Shown piece by piece: positions 1 through 9,519 of a stretch of 64,000 nt of DNA. The first letter of the stretch is position 1; every line of letters starts with the position of its first letter. The notes under the pieces were generated by a model. That model ran no database searches, was not told where the DNA came from, and worked only from the letters and a program-made list of their open reading frames with translations. The translations under genes were made by a program, and so were the position numbers. The DNA is from an uncultured Prevotellaceae bacterium (GTDB taxonomy: Bacteria > Bacteroidota > Bacteroidia > Bacteroidales > Bacteroidaceae), in NCBI GenBank assembly GCA_902784565.1, contig CACZVE010000015.1:1-64000 (forward strand), written 5' to 3'.

Positions 1-1
1 C

Positions 2-124
2 ATCTACTGGTGGCTCTTCCCCCTGGCCCTTCTGACAGTTGGCGTCATTACCCTCACCACCGTCATTATCCAGAGTTGGCGCACGGCCAATGAGAATCCT
101 GTCAACAGCATCAAGACCGAATAA
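2..124 (+). CDS. FtsX-like ABC transporter permease, C-terminal end (partial)
   Basis: The last 40 codons of a protein whose start lies before the window. What is visible is one hydrophobic segment (WWLFPLALLTVGVITLTTV) followed by a short basic tail ending in ENPVNSIKTE. The next permease gene ends almost identically (SNPVNYLKTE), so this is very probably a paralogous FtsX/MacB-type permease subunit in a tandem array, acting in the inner membrane with the ATPase encoded downstream. The gap to the next gene is only 12 bp, consistent with one operon. Family assignment rests on this short tail and the context. Confidence 0.6.
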   Translation: MYWWLFPLALLTVGVITLTTVIIQSWRTANENPVNSIKTE

Positions 125-136
125 TTACATCAAGTT

Positions 137-2376
137 ATGAATATCTTCAGAAAAGGCCAAGGAGCCTTTATCAAAATCACATCGCTTGCTATCGGACTTA
201 CCGTGGGACTGGTTCTTATTGCCAAGGTGCAGTTGGAGCGCAACTACGACAGCTGCATCGCAGATAAGGAGTACGTGTATGAATTGCATGAGACGTTCCA
301 GCGCATAGGTGAGGAACCGCAGCAGTATGGTGCCACATCTGGAGGCATCGCTCCCGTGCTTGGTCGCGAAATACCCGAGATTCTGACTGCTACACGCTAT
401 ACAGGACAGTTCAGTGAAGAGAAACTAACGCTGGAGGACGGCAGCCGACACTACTTCGAAGAAGCACTGTTTGCAGACTCCTGTTTCTTCAATATCTTTG
501 CCACAAAGGTCTTGCAGGGCGATGCCAAGCCATCGGCGGCGTGTTCGAAGACTATCCAGAGAACTCCCGCTGCTCCCGCTATGACATTCTGATGTCGATG
601 TCCTCCTTAGGCACTTACGCTTGGGACGGTACGGAGAACTTGATGGGCAACGACCGCTACCATTCTTTTGTACGCATGCGTCCCGATGCCGACATGAACA
701 AGGTACGCAGCGAAATCAAGCAGTTGCTGAAGCGCATCCTACCGTGGGACGACCTGAAGCAAATCGGCTGTGTCGATGCAGGCATTGAGTTGGAGAGTGT
801 AGCAGGCCAGCGGACGAAGGACACCACGGTACGCACCACCAGCATCATCCTCTTGGTGGTAGCATTCGTGATGCTCTTCACAGCGGTGATGAACTATATC
901 CTCGTGGTTATCAGCCTCTTGGTGAACCGTGCCAGGCAGGTAGCACTGCGCAAGGTTTTAGGTGCCCCGCACCGTGAGTTCTACACGATGACACTCAAGG
1001 AAGCCGGCATTCATCTCATTATGGCCTTGGCGATGATGACACTGCTGCTTCTGGCTGGGAAAGACTGGATAAGCGAGTTGATGGGTGTTGGCATTACGAC
1101 ACTCTTCTCCCGACAGACCTTCATGGTTCTGACCGTTGTATGCCTCGTTGTATTGATCTGCTGCGGCATCTTGCCCGGAGCCATCTATTCGCGCATCCCG
1201 CTCACCTACGCCTACCGGCTCTACTCAGAGAACAAGCGACTGTGGAAGCTGTCACTCTTGGCATTCCAGTTTGTGCTCACAACGATGCTGCTCTGTGTGC
1301 TCTCCACCGTTTACCGTCAGTACGACTATATGCTCTCGAAAGACATGGGCTATCAGTATGACAGGGTGGCCTACGTCAACGTGAGTGCCCTGCATGGCGA
1401 CTCCATCTATTCACTGGCTCGTGAGATAGAGCGCCTGCCGTGTGTTGAAAAGACGGCAGCATCCTATTCGCTCTTCTGCGAATGGCAGAGTGGCGACAAT
1501 GTGCTGCTTCCAGGCAATCCTCGGGAACTTTTCAACTGTGCCAACCTATTCTTTGCCGAGCAGGGGCTGGTGGAGACCATGGGACTTGAGCTGGTACGGG
1601 GCAGAGGTTTTAAGCGGTTGGAGCATCCCGGATGGACGCAGGAGATGCTGGTGGACGAACGGTTTGCACAGCGGATGAAGGAAGTGGCAGGTATCGACGA
1701 TGTCATTGGCCAGCAGTTCGTCAATTCCTCGGTAGGCGACGAATATCCCATGACCGTAGTGGGCGTGGTGAAGAACTTCGTGATGGGTTCGCTCGTCTCA
1801 CGCGATGAACGTCCCATGATGGTGACCAACGGTAATGTCTTTACACACTACATCATGATGAAACTGCAAGCTGTGACTGCTGAGAATATGCAGGCTGTTC
1901 AACAATTGTGCGACCGACTCTATCCTGATGCCGACCTGAGCGTGAAGCCATACGCCGCAGAGTTGGCCGACTGCTACAACGACACGCGCCACACCCGCGA
2001 CATGATTCTCATAGGTTGTTTGGCCTCGCTGCTGATCACGCTCATCGGACTCATCGGCTATGTGCGCGACGAGGTGCAGCGCCGCTCGCGCGAACTGGCC
2101 ATCCGCAAGGTGATGGGGGCTTCAGCCCATGAACTGCAAAGGCTGTTCCTGCGCAGTATCGCTGTCATCGCCCTGCCCTCTATCATCATAGGTACAGCCC
2201 TCGGCTGGTATCTCAGCACACTGCTGATGCAGCAGTTTCCCGACAAGATGCCGCTGTCGCTGGCCAGCTTTGCCGTCTGTGCCCTCCTGGTGCTCTGCAT
2301 CATTGTGGCGGTTGTTTATCTACAGACAAGACGAGTATCAAATAGTAATCCTGTAAACTATCTAAAAACAGAATAA
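137..2376 (+). pseudogene. FtsX/MacB-type ABC permease, frameshifted by an internal deletion
   Basis: The two pieces together resemble a MacB-like inner-membrane permease of a lipoprotein or antimicrobial-peptide exporter. The first piece (137 to about 537) has an N-terminal membrane segment and the start of the periplasmic domain, ending at LQGDAK. It then runs out of frame and stops at 592. The second piece resumes in another frame at IGGVFEDYPENSRCS (about 531-570) and continues through two FtsX domains with conserved REL(A)IRKVMGAS-type motifs to 2376. The natural sequence between LQGDAK and IGGVFED, normally some tens of residues, is missing, so this is a deletion rather than a one-base slip. 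The 3' part has a possible GTG start at 541 but would lack the first membrane anchor. The ATPase gene follows after 1 bp. Confidence 0.8.
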
Positions 2377-2377
2377 T

Positions 2378-3039
2378 ATGATTAAGTTAGAAAACATTCA
2401 GAAGGTGTTCCGCACGGAAGAGGTGGAGACCGTAGCACGCTCGAAGTAAAGAAAGGTGAGTTTGTAGCCATCATGGGGCCATCGGGCTGTGGCAAATCGA
2501 CCTTGTTGAATATATTAGGCTTACTCGACAATCCCACTAGTGGCACCTATTACCTTGATGGTGAGGAAGTGGGTAAGTTGAAGGAGAGTCAACGCACGAA
2601 GGTTCGCAAAGGACAGATTGGTTTCGTGTTCCAGAGTTTCAACCTGATTGATGAACTCAATGTGGAAGAAAACGTGGAGTTGCCGTTGACCTATCTGGGC
2701 GTTCCCAAGAAAGAACGAAAGACGAGAGTTGAGGAAGTGCTACGCCGTATGGCCATCTCGCATCGCGCCCACCATTTCCCCCAGCAACTCTCTGGTGGTC
2801 AGCAGCAACGAGTGGCTATTGCAAGAGCCGTCGTGATGAATCCCAAACTGATCCTCGCCGACGAGCCTACCGGTAACCTCGACTCGAAGAACGGCTTAGA
2901 GGTGATGCAACTGCTCACCCAACTGAACCAGGAAGGCACAACTGTTGTGATGGTAACCCACTCAGAGCGTGATTCAGGCTACGCCCAACGTGTCATCAAC
3001 CTCCTCGACGGTCAGGTGGTCCCTGAGGTTAAACTATAA
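2378..3039 (+). pseudogene. LolD/MacB-type ABC ATPase, frameshifted near the N-terminus
   Basis: This would be the ATP-binding partner of the FtsX-type permeases. Walker A (GPSGCGKST), Q-loop (FVFQSFNLI), signature (LSGGQQQR), Walker B (LILADEP) and H-loop (VMVTHS) are all present from 2473 onward. The natural start is the ATG at 2378, giving MIKLENIQKVFRTEEVETVA, but at about 2437 the frame breaks and TAA follows at once. The other frame picks up at TLEVKKGEFVAIMGP. Family members have about 6-10 residues between those blocks, so a small deletion of non-multiple-of-three length is the likely cause. An in-frame ATG exists only just before the Walker A motif, so a protein from it would lack the first beta strands. 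Confidence 0.8.
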
Positions 3040-3041
3040 TC

Positions 3042-4436
3042 TTACTGGATGCTGATGATGATCCGGCGGTAGGCTACCAGATGGAAGGGCCCGTCGTCGT
3101 GGACTTCGCAGATAATATGGAGCGTCTGGCCGACGGTATCAGCAGGAATATGTAGAGTGGCTATGGACTGGTCAGACTGGTCGATAGCCACTTTCGTTGT
3201 ACCTATCTCCGGCTGCTGCCACCAAAGGAAACTGAGACTATCACCATCAGGGTCAAAAGATTTCGAGGCGTCCAGGCGGATGGTCTTTCCTGCTTTCGCT
3301 TTGATATGAATGGGCTGCAACCCTTTCTGACGATTGATAATCACCTGAGGGTTATGATTGCCACGCCCCTCATCAGCCCACTGCATACGGGCCATAAAAT
3401 CATTGAGTTCATCGGGATAGAAACGCTGTTTATAGCCCACGCTGATGCTCCGGAGCGGTTCCTGCCAAGAAGTCCAGGCTGTCGTCAGCGAGTCAGGACA
3501 CATCCCTCTTTCGTGATAGCCTGCCCAACCAGCCTGATGCGGGTCTTCGGGGTCGTTCAGACCATGCGGCATCACATAGAGGAAACTCGGCGTATCGCCC
3601 TCCACACCCCATTTGTAGGTAGGATATTCCTTGCCTAAGGCACCTTTGCCTTGGATATTCTCCTGGTGCTGTTGCCAGTGGCGCTTGCCCAGTTCGCATT
3701 GTTCCTGCCACGTACCCTCATCCCAGATAAACTGCAAGTCGTCCTTGAACTCACGCCGCAGCCACATGTGAGAACTGTAAGCACGATCCATCCGCATATT
3801 GTACTGCATATCCTGATCGGTAATCGTATAGATGCGGAACTTCCTGACAAAGCGTTTCAGTTCTTCTGCCGTCCGAGTCTGCTTCACACGCCAGATGGCC
3901 TGCGCCAGTGTGTTGGCTCCTCCCCAGGCTGCCACATAGATGGGGCGCGGATCGGGTTCATCAGCCAGACGGATAAGCAGTTCACTGCCTGGCGAGTCGT
4001 TGCGCTCGCCGATGGATCGTATGCCGCCATACATACTGCCCATGACGGTACGACTCGTGATGTATTCCGCACTCGGCCAGTAGCCTAATTCCTGGAAGCC
4101 GTTCTCCTTCTTGAGTGAAAGGTGTTTCTTCTGTCCGGAGCGCTTCATCAGATTCGGCACATCCTTGGCATAGGCAGTAATCACGCGAAACAGATACTGC
4201 TGCCACTCCAACGGATAGGGGTCGCAGTTCCAACCCACCGATGTGATCAGCGCCTCTATCTCAAACAGGTCGGCGTAGGCCATCAGTCTCACCATCGACT
4301 CCATATCGTCCGGCTCCACATCAGCCGGCGCAATATCCGTACACACCACCAACCGAGGCTTCAACCCAGCCTCCGCCTTCGCCAGCCCCGTCATCGACAC
4401 CGCCAGCAATATCAACAATAATCTATAAGTCTTCAT
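3042..4436 (-). CDS. DUF1593 nucleoside-hydrolase-like secreted protein
   Basis: A secreted protein of about 464 residues. The chosen ATG (4436) starts MKTYRLLLILLAVSMTGLAKA, a clear signal peptide; an ATG four codons upstream is possible. The N-terminal domain begins RLVVCTDIAPADVEPDDMESMVRL, which resembles the aspartate-rich metal site of inosine-uridine nucleoside hydrolases, as seen in DUF1593 (cellulose-binding Sde182-type) proteins. The C-terminal 80 residues include LDASKSFDPDGDSLSF, a cadherin/PKD-like beta-sandwich. Family members are linked to polysaccharide utilisation, but the true substrate is unknown. It converges on the broken ABC ATPase with only 2 bp between the stops and has no obvious operon partner. 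Confidence 0.8.
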   Translation of the reverse strand: MKTYRLLLILLAVSMTGLAKAEAGLKPRLVVCTDIAPADVEPDDMESMVRLMAYADLFEIEALITSVGWNCDPYPLEWQQYLFRVITAYAKDVPNLMKRSGQKKHLSLKKENGFQELGYWPSAEYITSRTVMGSMYGGIRSIGERNDSPGSELLIRLADEPDPRPIYVAAWGGANTLAQAIWRVKQTRTAEELKRFVRKFRIYTITDQDMQYNMRMDRAYSSHMWLRREFKDDLQFIWDEGTWQEQCELGKRHWQQHQENIQGKGALGKEYPTYKWGVEGDTPSFLYVMPHGLNDPEDPHQAGWAGYHERGMCPDSLTTAWTSWQEPLRSISVGYKQRFYPDELNDFMARMQWADEGRGNHNPQVIINRQKGLQPIHIKAKAGKTIRLDASKSFDPDGDSLSFLWWQQPEIGTTKVAIDQSDQSIATLHIPADTVGQTLHIICEVHDDGPFHLVAYRRIIISIQ

Positions 4437-4502
4437 ATTTCCTTGCAAATTTACAGTATTTTTGTGAATGTACCAAATGCTTTCTTTCTTTTTTCCCGTT
4501 TT

Positions 4503-4538
4503 GGGCGAAATCTACCACAATAACCATCGATTTCGCCC
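4503..4538. repeat. Inverted repeat, first of two (GGGCGAAATC arms)
   Basis: Arms GGGCGAAATC (4503-4512) and GATTTCGCCC (4529-4538) are perfect complements with a 16-nt spacer. The same core recurs in the larger dyad at 4551-4594, so this stretch carries four copies of one motif upstream of the ATPase gene. Probably a regulatory binding site; the binding protein is unknown. Confidence 0.75.
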
Positions 4539-4550
4539 GTAATAACACAA

Positions 4551-4594
4551 ATTTGGGCGAAATCTATACAAAAACAGGTAGATTTCGCCCAAAT
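4551..4594. promoter_or_regulatory. Perfect 16-bp inverted repeat, probable operator of the AAA ATPase gene
   Basis: ATTTGGGCGAAATCTA (4551-4566) and its exact complement (4579-4594) are separated by 12 nt. The right arm ends two or three bases before the TTTG -33 element of the downstream promoter. A protein bound here would therefore compete with or contact the polymerase. Arm length and repetition of the core in the preceding dyad argue for specific recognition rather than a terminator; there is no T-run. Confidence 0.7.
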
Positions 4595-4596
4595 TG

Positions 4597-4628
4597 TTTG
4601 GTTTTGTCGAAGGTTTTCCATATCTTTG
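4597..4628 (+). promoter_or_regulatory. Bacteroidales promoter of the AAA ATPase gene
   Basis: TTTG at about 4597-4600 and TATCTTTG at 4621-4628, separated by about 20 bp, match the -33/-7 promoter of Bacteroidota. The ATG lies 26 bp downstream, leaving a very short leader. Confidence 0.75.
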
Positions 4629-4653
4629 CGCAGGAATTAAACAATATGTAGTT

Positions 4654-6081
4654 ATGGAAACTATCATTGGAAGAGAGATGGAGATGAAGAGACTGGAGAC
4701 AGCCGTTGGCAGTCCCAGAGCGGAATTCATTGCTCTATATGGTCGAAGACGTGTGGGTAAGACGTTCTTGATTAATCAATTCTTCAAAAACCAATATGCT
4801 TTCAAGATGACAGGTGTCATCGAAGGAACACTGAAGGATCAGTTTGCGGCATTTGCTGATGCCATGAACGATTACGGCTATGAGATGCCAGAACAGCCGA
4901 AAGACTGGATGCAGGCATTTATTATGCTAAAGAATGCACTGAAGCCCAAAGTAGGCAGTGGTGAAAGATGCATTATCTTTATTGACGAACTGCCAGCCTT
5001 GGATGCAGAAGGTTCGAATGCAGCCAGTGCCGTTGGCTACTTTTGGAACAACTGGGCCAGTCTGCATGAGAATATCGTCTTTATCATCTGTGGCAGTGCC
5101 ACCAGTTGGATGATTAGCAACGTCATTGACAGCAAGGGAGGACTACATGACCGTATTACCCTTGAATTACCTATCCACCCCTTTACACTGAAAGAAACGG
5201 AAGACTATCTCGAAGAGCAGCATTTCATCTGGAACCGCCAAATGGTGCTTCAAACCTATATGGTCTTTGGAGGCATACCCTATTATCTGAGTCTTTTAGA
5301 CCGTGAGGATAGTCTCGTGCAGAATATTGACCGCCTGTTTTTCAGTAAAGACACACAGATGCGCCGTGAGTTCCGTAGGCTTTTCAATACGCTCTATAAG
5401 AAACCTGACAAATACATAGAAATCATCAAGGTATTAAGCAATAGCCGCAAAGGAATGACTCGTGAGGAACTGGCAGACAAACTCAAATGCGCCAATAACG
5501 GACACTTAGGCAAACGGTTGGAAGACCTTGTCTATTGCGACCTGATTCGAAAGAATATTGTACGTGAAAAAGAAATTAAGCGAAAAGACGCCATCTATCA
5601 ACTTTGCGACTTCTTCAGCCTTTTCTATCTTACTTTCATCGACAGGGCTGAGGTAGAACAGCAATATTGGGCTCACCACATCAACACGCCGGAAATCAAT
5701 TCCTGGATGGGGCTGACCTATGAACGTATCTGTATGGCTCATATCCAGCAGATTAAGCACGCTTTGCGTATAGATGCCATCTCCACTCTCAACTATTCCT
5801 GGCGAAGCAAGACCACCATACCTGCTGCACAAATTGATATCATCATTGAACGGGCAGACAAAATCGTCAACATCTGTGAGGTGAAATACTGCCAAGGCGA
5901 GTATTATCTGGATAAAGATGAATACGAAAAGATTAATAAGCGCAAGAACGCCTTTATCCAAGAAACGGGCCTTCGGCATACGCCCTGGCTCACAATGATA
6001 ACCACCGAGGGCATTGCCCAAGGCAAATATTCGGAGATGATCCAGAGCCAAGTCAGACTGGATGATTTGTTTAATCCTTAG
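4654..6081 (+). CDS. AAA+ ATPase with C-terminal PD-(D/E)XK-like (DUF234) domain
   Basis: A 475-residue protein of the archaeal-type ATPase_2/DUF234 family common in Bacteroidales. Starting at METIIGREME, it has a P-loop GRRRVGKT at residues 30-37 and Walker B CIIFIDELPALD. A winged-helix region follows (TREELADKLKC). The C-terminal domain has AQIDIIIERADKIVNICEVKYC, the D...ExK layout of a PD-(D/E)XK nuclease fold. The start at 4654 is chosen because it follows the promoter; an in-frame codon at 4594 lies inside the operator. Members are often mobile or defence-associated orphans and no function is firmly established. The gene stands alone, with a dedicated promoter and inverted-repeat operator. 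Confidence 0.85.
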   Translation: METIIGREMEMKRLETAVGSPRAEFIALYGRRRVGKTFLINQFFKNQYAFKMTGVIEGTLKDQFAAFADAMNDYGYEMPEQPKDWMQAFIMLKNALKPKVGSGERCIIFIDELPALDAEGSNAASAVGYFWNNWASLHENIVFIICGSATSWMISNVIDSKGGLHDRITLELPIHPFTLKETEDYLEEQHFIWNRQMVLQTYMVFGGIPYYLSLLDREDSLVQNIDRLFFSKDTQMRREFRRLFNTLYKKPDKYIEIIKVLSNSRKGMTREELADKLKCANNGHLGKRLEDLVYCDLIRKNIVREKEIKRKDAIYQLCDFFSLFYLTFIDRAEVEQQYWAHHINTPEINSWMGLTYERICMAHIQQIKHALRIDAISTLNYSWRSKTTIPAAQIDIIIERADKIVNICEVKYCQGEYYLDKDEYEKINKRKNAFIQETGLRHTPWLTMITTEGIAQGKYSEMIQSQVRLDDLFNP

Positions 6082-6113
6082 TCCCCCTGTGTAAAACCTT
6101 GCCTGAAATCTGG

Positions 6114-6420
6114 GAGAAAATATTCCGGGTGCGGAATTTCTTGCTCCGGATTCAGGGGATGATTTCTCGAGGGCGGAATGTTTTGCCCTGGATCCGAGGC
6201 ATGTTTTCCCGAGGGCGGAATTTCTTCACCCAGAATTGGGACACGTTTTTCGGAGGTCGGAATATCTTGCCCCAGATCCGAGGGATAATTTTCCGAGGTC
6301 GGAATTATTTGTCCCGGAACAGGGGCATAATTCTCCGGGGGCGGAATTTCTTCACCCAGAATTGGGACACGATTTTCCGGGGTCGGAATATTTTGTCCCG
6401 GTTTGGGGGCTGATTTTTAA
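6114..6420 (+). repeat. 42-bp degenerate tandem repeat, locus A
   Basis: Seven or more units with an exact 42-bp period; the shared CGGAAT word starts at 6132, 6174, 6216, 6258, 6300, 6342 and 6384. Each unit joins a G-rich block (GGGGGCGGAAT) to a semi-palindrome of the type CCCAGAATTGGG. The period is a multiple of three, so one frame stays open for 104 codons, but no ribosome binding site or homology supports a protein. Related arrays with a 43-bp period lie at 36275-36590 and 59330-59690. It fills the gap between the convergent ATPase and alpha-galactosidase genes. Confidence 0.85.
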
Positions 6421-6536
6421 AAGATCAAAATGACTTGTCTTAGATCCGGGACAGGCCATCCCAAAACTTGAAGACCTTGTCCCAAATCCGTGAAAAATCG
6501 TCCCCAGACTTCAAAAACCAGCCTAAAAACTGGGAG

Positions 6537-6610
6537 AGACTTATGCACGGTGTGCATAAACGTGCCTCAGATTTGGGGCAGACTTTTGGAAAACGAAAAT
6601 GATCTGTCCG
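6537..6610. repeat. Single locus-C-type repeat unit with conserved tail
   Basis: TGCACGGTGTGCATAAACGT followed by GCCTCAGATTTGGGGCAGAC is nearly identical to the last units of the array near 59.6 kb, and both are followed by an AAAATGA(T)CT tail. Between locus A and this unit (6420-6536) lies more diverged repeat-like sequence. This links locus A with locus C as one family. Confidence 0.75.
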
Positions 6611-6665
6611 GAAATCCAGACAGATCATGCTATCTCAAAAATGTCATGTTCCTTAACTAATCCAA

Positions 6666-8785
6666 TTACTCCGCTTCGAGGAGAAGGACGCGGCTGGACC
6701 AGTCGGTCTTCTTAGACCACTCGGGTTCGTTGCGGTAGGGCATTTCGAGTCCGTGGTTCATCAGGTAGGCACCACTGAAGGTCTTTCCCTCGATGTCCAT
6801 CGGTTTCGCGGCAGGTGCTCATTCTGGAACGACTCGGTCTTCCACCAGAAGAAGACAGACTTCGACTTCTGCTCATTCACGTACATCAGAGAGGCGAGGC
6901 CTTGTTTGTCGTAAGGCGAGACGAGACGATAGAGGTCACCGAACTGCACGATGGGCCGTATCTGCTTATACTCGGCAATGGCCTTACGACAGAGTGTCTT
7001 CTCATCGTCCGTCATGTTCTTGGGCTGAATCTCCATACCTAAGCGTCCACTCATGGCTACGTCGATACGGTATTTCATCGCAGTGGTACGGAAGACGGTG
7101 TGATTCGGTGTGGCAGAGATATGCGAAGCCATCGCGATGGCAGGGAAGAAATACGAGGTACCCCACTGCATATAGATACGCTGCAGGGCATCGGTATTGT
7201 CTGAAACCCAGAACTCATCGAAGTAAGGCAGCACACCCCAGTTGGCACGTCCGCCACCAGATGCACAGGCCTGGATGGTGAGGTCAGGATACTTGGCACG
7301 CACCCGCTGGCAAGTCTTCTCCAAACCACGATGATACTCGATATAGAGATGGCTCTGGTCGTTCATCGTCAGGTACTGCGAACCGTGGTTCAGAATCGGC
7401 ATATTGGCATCCCACTTGATATAGTCGATCTCCGGATATTTCGTCATGAGGTTATCGACGACGCTGAACACGAAGTCCTGTACCTTGGGATTGCCCATGT
7501 CGAGGATCAACTGCGTACCACCACGCCCCTGCACAGCCTCACGCTTCGGAGCCTTGATGATCCAGTCGGGGTGAGCCTCATAGAGTTCAGAGACAGAGTT
7601 GGTCATCTCAGGCTCAATCCAGATGCCGAACTTAATGCCGTGCTTCTTAGCATCGCGGAGCAGTCCCTCGATACCCTCAGGCAGTTTGTTCTTATCTACC
7701 ACCCAGTCGCCAAGAGAGGAGTTGTCCGTCTTACGGGGATACTTGTCACCAAACCAACCGTCGTCCATCACGAAGAGTTCGCCACCCATTGAGGCAATGT
7801 CGCCCATCATCTGATCCATGCCCTGCTGGTTGATGTCGAAATAGACACCCTCCCAGGAATTGAGCAGGATCTTACGCTCCTTATTACCGTGAGCCAGCAT
7901 ATACTTGCGGCCCCACTTATGGAAATTGCGGGATACGCCAGAGAGTCCCTGCTGCGAGAAACTGAGGGCAACTTTCGGTGTCACAAAGGTCTCGCCTTTC
8001 TTCAGATGATACTCAGAGTTGTCGGGATTGATGCCAGCGAAGAAATAGTGGTATTCAGTATCGTCCGTCTCCACCTTTAGTTGGTAGTTGCCTGAGTAGC
8101 AGAGGGCAGCGCCGATAACGTCACCCGTATTCTCCTGACCCTTACCGTTGAGTGAGAACATCACTTCAGCATGATCGGTATGTGAGTTGCGCGAGCCATC
8201 CTTATTCTTTATCACCTTCTCGCCAGCGAGGATTGGTTCTTCCACCAACTGAGCCTCGTTGGCCCAAGAGCCATAGAAATGCGAGAGCCACACGTCGCCC
8301 CTACGGATGGGCAGACAGATAGAGGCAAACTGCGTCAGTGTGACGGGCTTGGCCTCGCCGTTAGTGATTTCTGCCCAAGTCTCAATCATATCTTCCTCCT
8401 GATAGGCTTTATAGCAAAGCGTTGCTGATACGGGATATTCCGGATCCTTCAGGGTGATTCGTAGGGTGTTATCCTTGTTCTCCATCCCTGTGATATACAT
8501 CGCCGTTGAGAGGTTACCGTCAGAATGTTTCATGGCGAGGGCAGCCTCAGCAGGACAGTTCAGACCATAGATAGGATAGGCATCCATCCGTCCGTTACGG
8601 GGTGTCTGCAAGTGAGCCAAGTCATAGTTGCTGAGTTTCGCACCGAAATAGACGTACTGTGGCTGTTTGCCGTTTTCCACATTAAGTACCATTGTGACAT
8701 TTTTCGTTTGGACAGTCACCTGCTCTGCCTGCATCGACATCGACACAGCCAAAAGCATTCCGAGAATCATTGCTTTCTTCATCAT
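6666..8785 (-). pseudogene. GH36 alpha-galactosidase, frameshifted near the C-terminus
   Basis: A secreted alpha-galactosidase (melibiase) of about 700 residues that would release galactose from raffinose-type sugars and galactomannan. It has a signal peptide (MMKKAMILGMLLAVSMSMQAE), an N-terminal beta-sandwich, then the TIM barrel with IWIEPEM, nucleophile motif DYIKWDAN and acid/base motif WVSDNTDA. The catalytic parts are intact. At about 6805-6812 the frame breaks after NEHLPR. The proper C-terminus resumes in another frame (KPMDIEGKTFSGAYLMNHGLE) and ends at 6666. About 20 residues of the C-terminal beta domain normally lie between, so a small deletion removed them. The out-of-frame product stops at 6761. 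Activity might survive, but the all-beta C-terminal domain would be damaged. Confidence 0.85.
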
Positions 8786-8839
8786 TGTTAATGAACTTTG
8801 TTTTTAGTTTCTGATGCAAAAGTACAAAATTATCTGTGA

Positions 8840-8860
8840 TAATCTGTGTAATCTGTGGCT
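8840..8860. repeat. Short AATCTGTG direct repeats
   Basis: The word (A)ATCTGTG occurs three times in a row just upstream of the mntP promoter. A nearly identical run is found at 25135-25159, upstream of a gene of the island. Its role is unknown. Confidence 0.5.
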
Positions 8861-8867
8861 TTTTTTG

Positions 8868-8875
8868 TATTTTTG
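8868..8875 (+). promoter_or_regulatory. Promoter -7 element of mntP
   Basis: TATTTTTG followed by CAG, 36 bp before the mntP start, matches TAnnTTTG. No convincing -33 TTTG was found. Confidence 0.5.
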
Positions 8876-8911
8876 CAGCCAAAGTGCAAGAATGAGGTAA
8901 ACAAATACTAT

Positions 8912-9490
8912 ATGACTCTCTTAGATATCATCCTCTTAGCCGTCGCCCTTGCCATGGATTGTTTCACAGTCTCTATCGTCTGTGGAGTGATTCTTCCGCA
9001 ACAGGGTAATCACCATTCTTGCCTAAGAATGGCCTTTCTCTTTGGCTTCTTCCAGGCCCTGATGCCACTGTTGGGCTGGCTGGGCATCAGTCATTTCCAG
9101 TCGTATATGGAAGCCTACGACCACTGGATTGCCTTCGGACTGTTAGGTCTCATCGGAGGAAAGATGATCTGGGAGAGTTTCAGTCCTGAGGAAGAGCATC
9201 ATTTCAATCCCTGTCGTCTGCGCACCCAACTGCTCCTTGCCGTTGCCACCAGCATCGACGCACTGGCTGTCGGCATCTCCTTTGCCTGCACCGGTTATAC
9301 CTCCCTCAGTCAACTCACCCTACCGCTCCTCCTCATAGGCTTGGTATCCTTTCTCTTCAGCATCGTCGGCTATCACTTGGGCCGTTGTTTCGGAAAGACC
9401 ATCATCCGCCGGCTTAACCCCGAACTCATAGGAGGCACCATCCTCATCTTGATAGGCGTAAAGGTTTTAATGTCGCATCTATTACAATAA
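8912..9490 (+). CDS. mntP: Manganese efflux pump MntP
   Basis: A 192-residue polytopic membrane protein of the MntP (YebN) family, which exports Mn2+ from the cytoplasm. It shows about six hydrophobic helices and the two internally repeated signatures of the family, LAVALAMDCFTVSI near the N-terminus and TSIDALAVGISFAC in the middle, whose aspartates lie within the membrane path. The ATG at 8912 is chosen because upstream in-frame codons overlap the promoter. Length agrees with the usual 185-195 residues. It is divergently arranged with the alpha-galactosidase gene. In other bacteria mntP is often riboswitch- or MntR-controlled; no such element is recognisable in the 126-bp gap. Confidence 0.93.
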   Translation: MTLLDIILLAVALAMDCFTVSIVCGVILPQQGNHHSCLRMAFLFGFFQALMPLLGWLGISHFQSYMEAYDHWIAFGLLGLIGGKMIWESFSPEEEHHFNPCRLRTQLLLAVATSIDALAVGISFACTGYTSLSQLTLPLLLIGLVSFLFSIVGYHLGRCFGKTIIRRLNPELIGGTILILIGVKVLMSHLLQ

Positions 9491-9519
9491 TCATCCAAGA
9501 AGCAAAAGTATGGTAAAGA

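Noticed and set aside
6099-6433. A 104-residue repeat protein.
   Set aside because: The related arrays have a period of 43 bp and cannot code, so the frame is a side effect of the 42-bp period.
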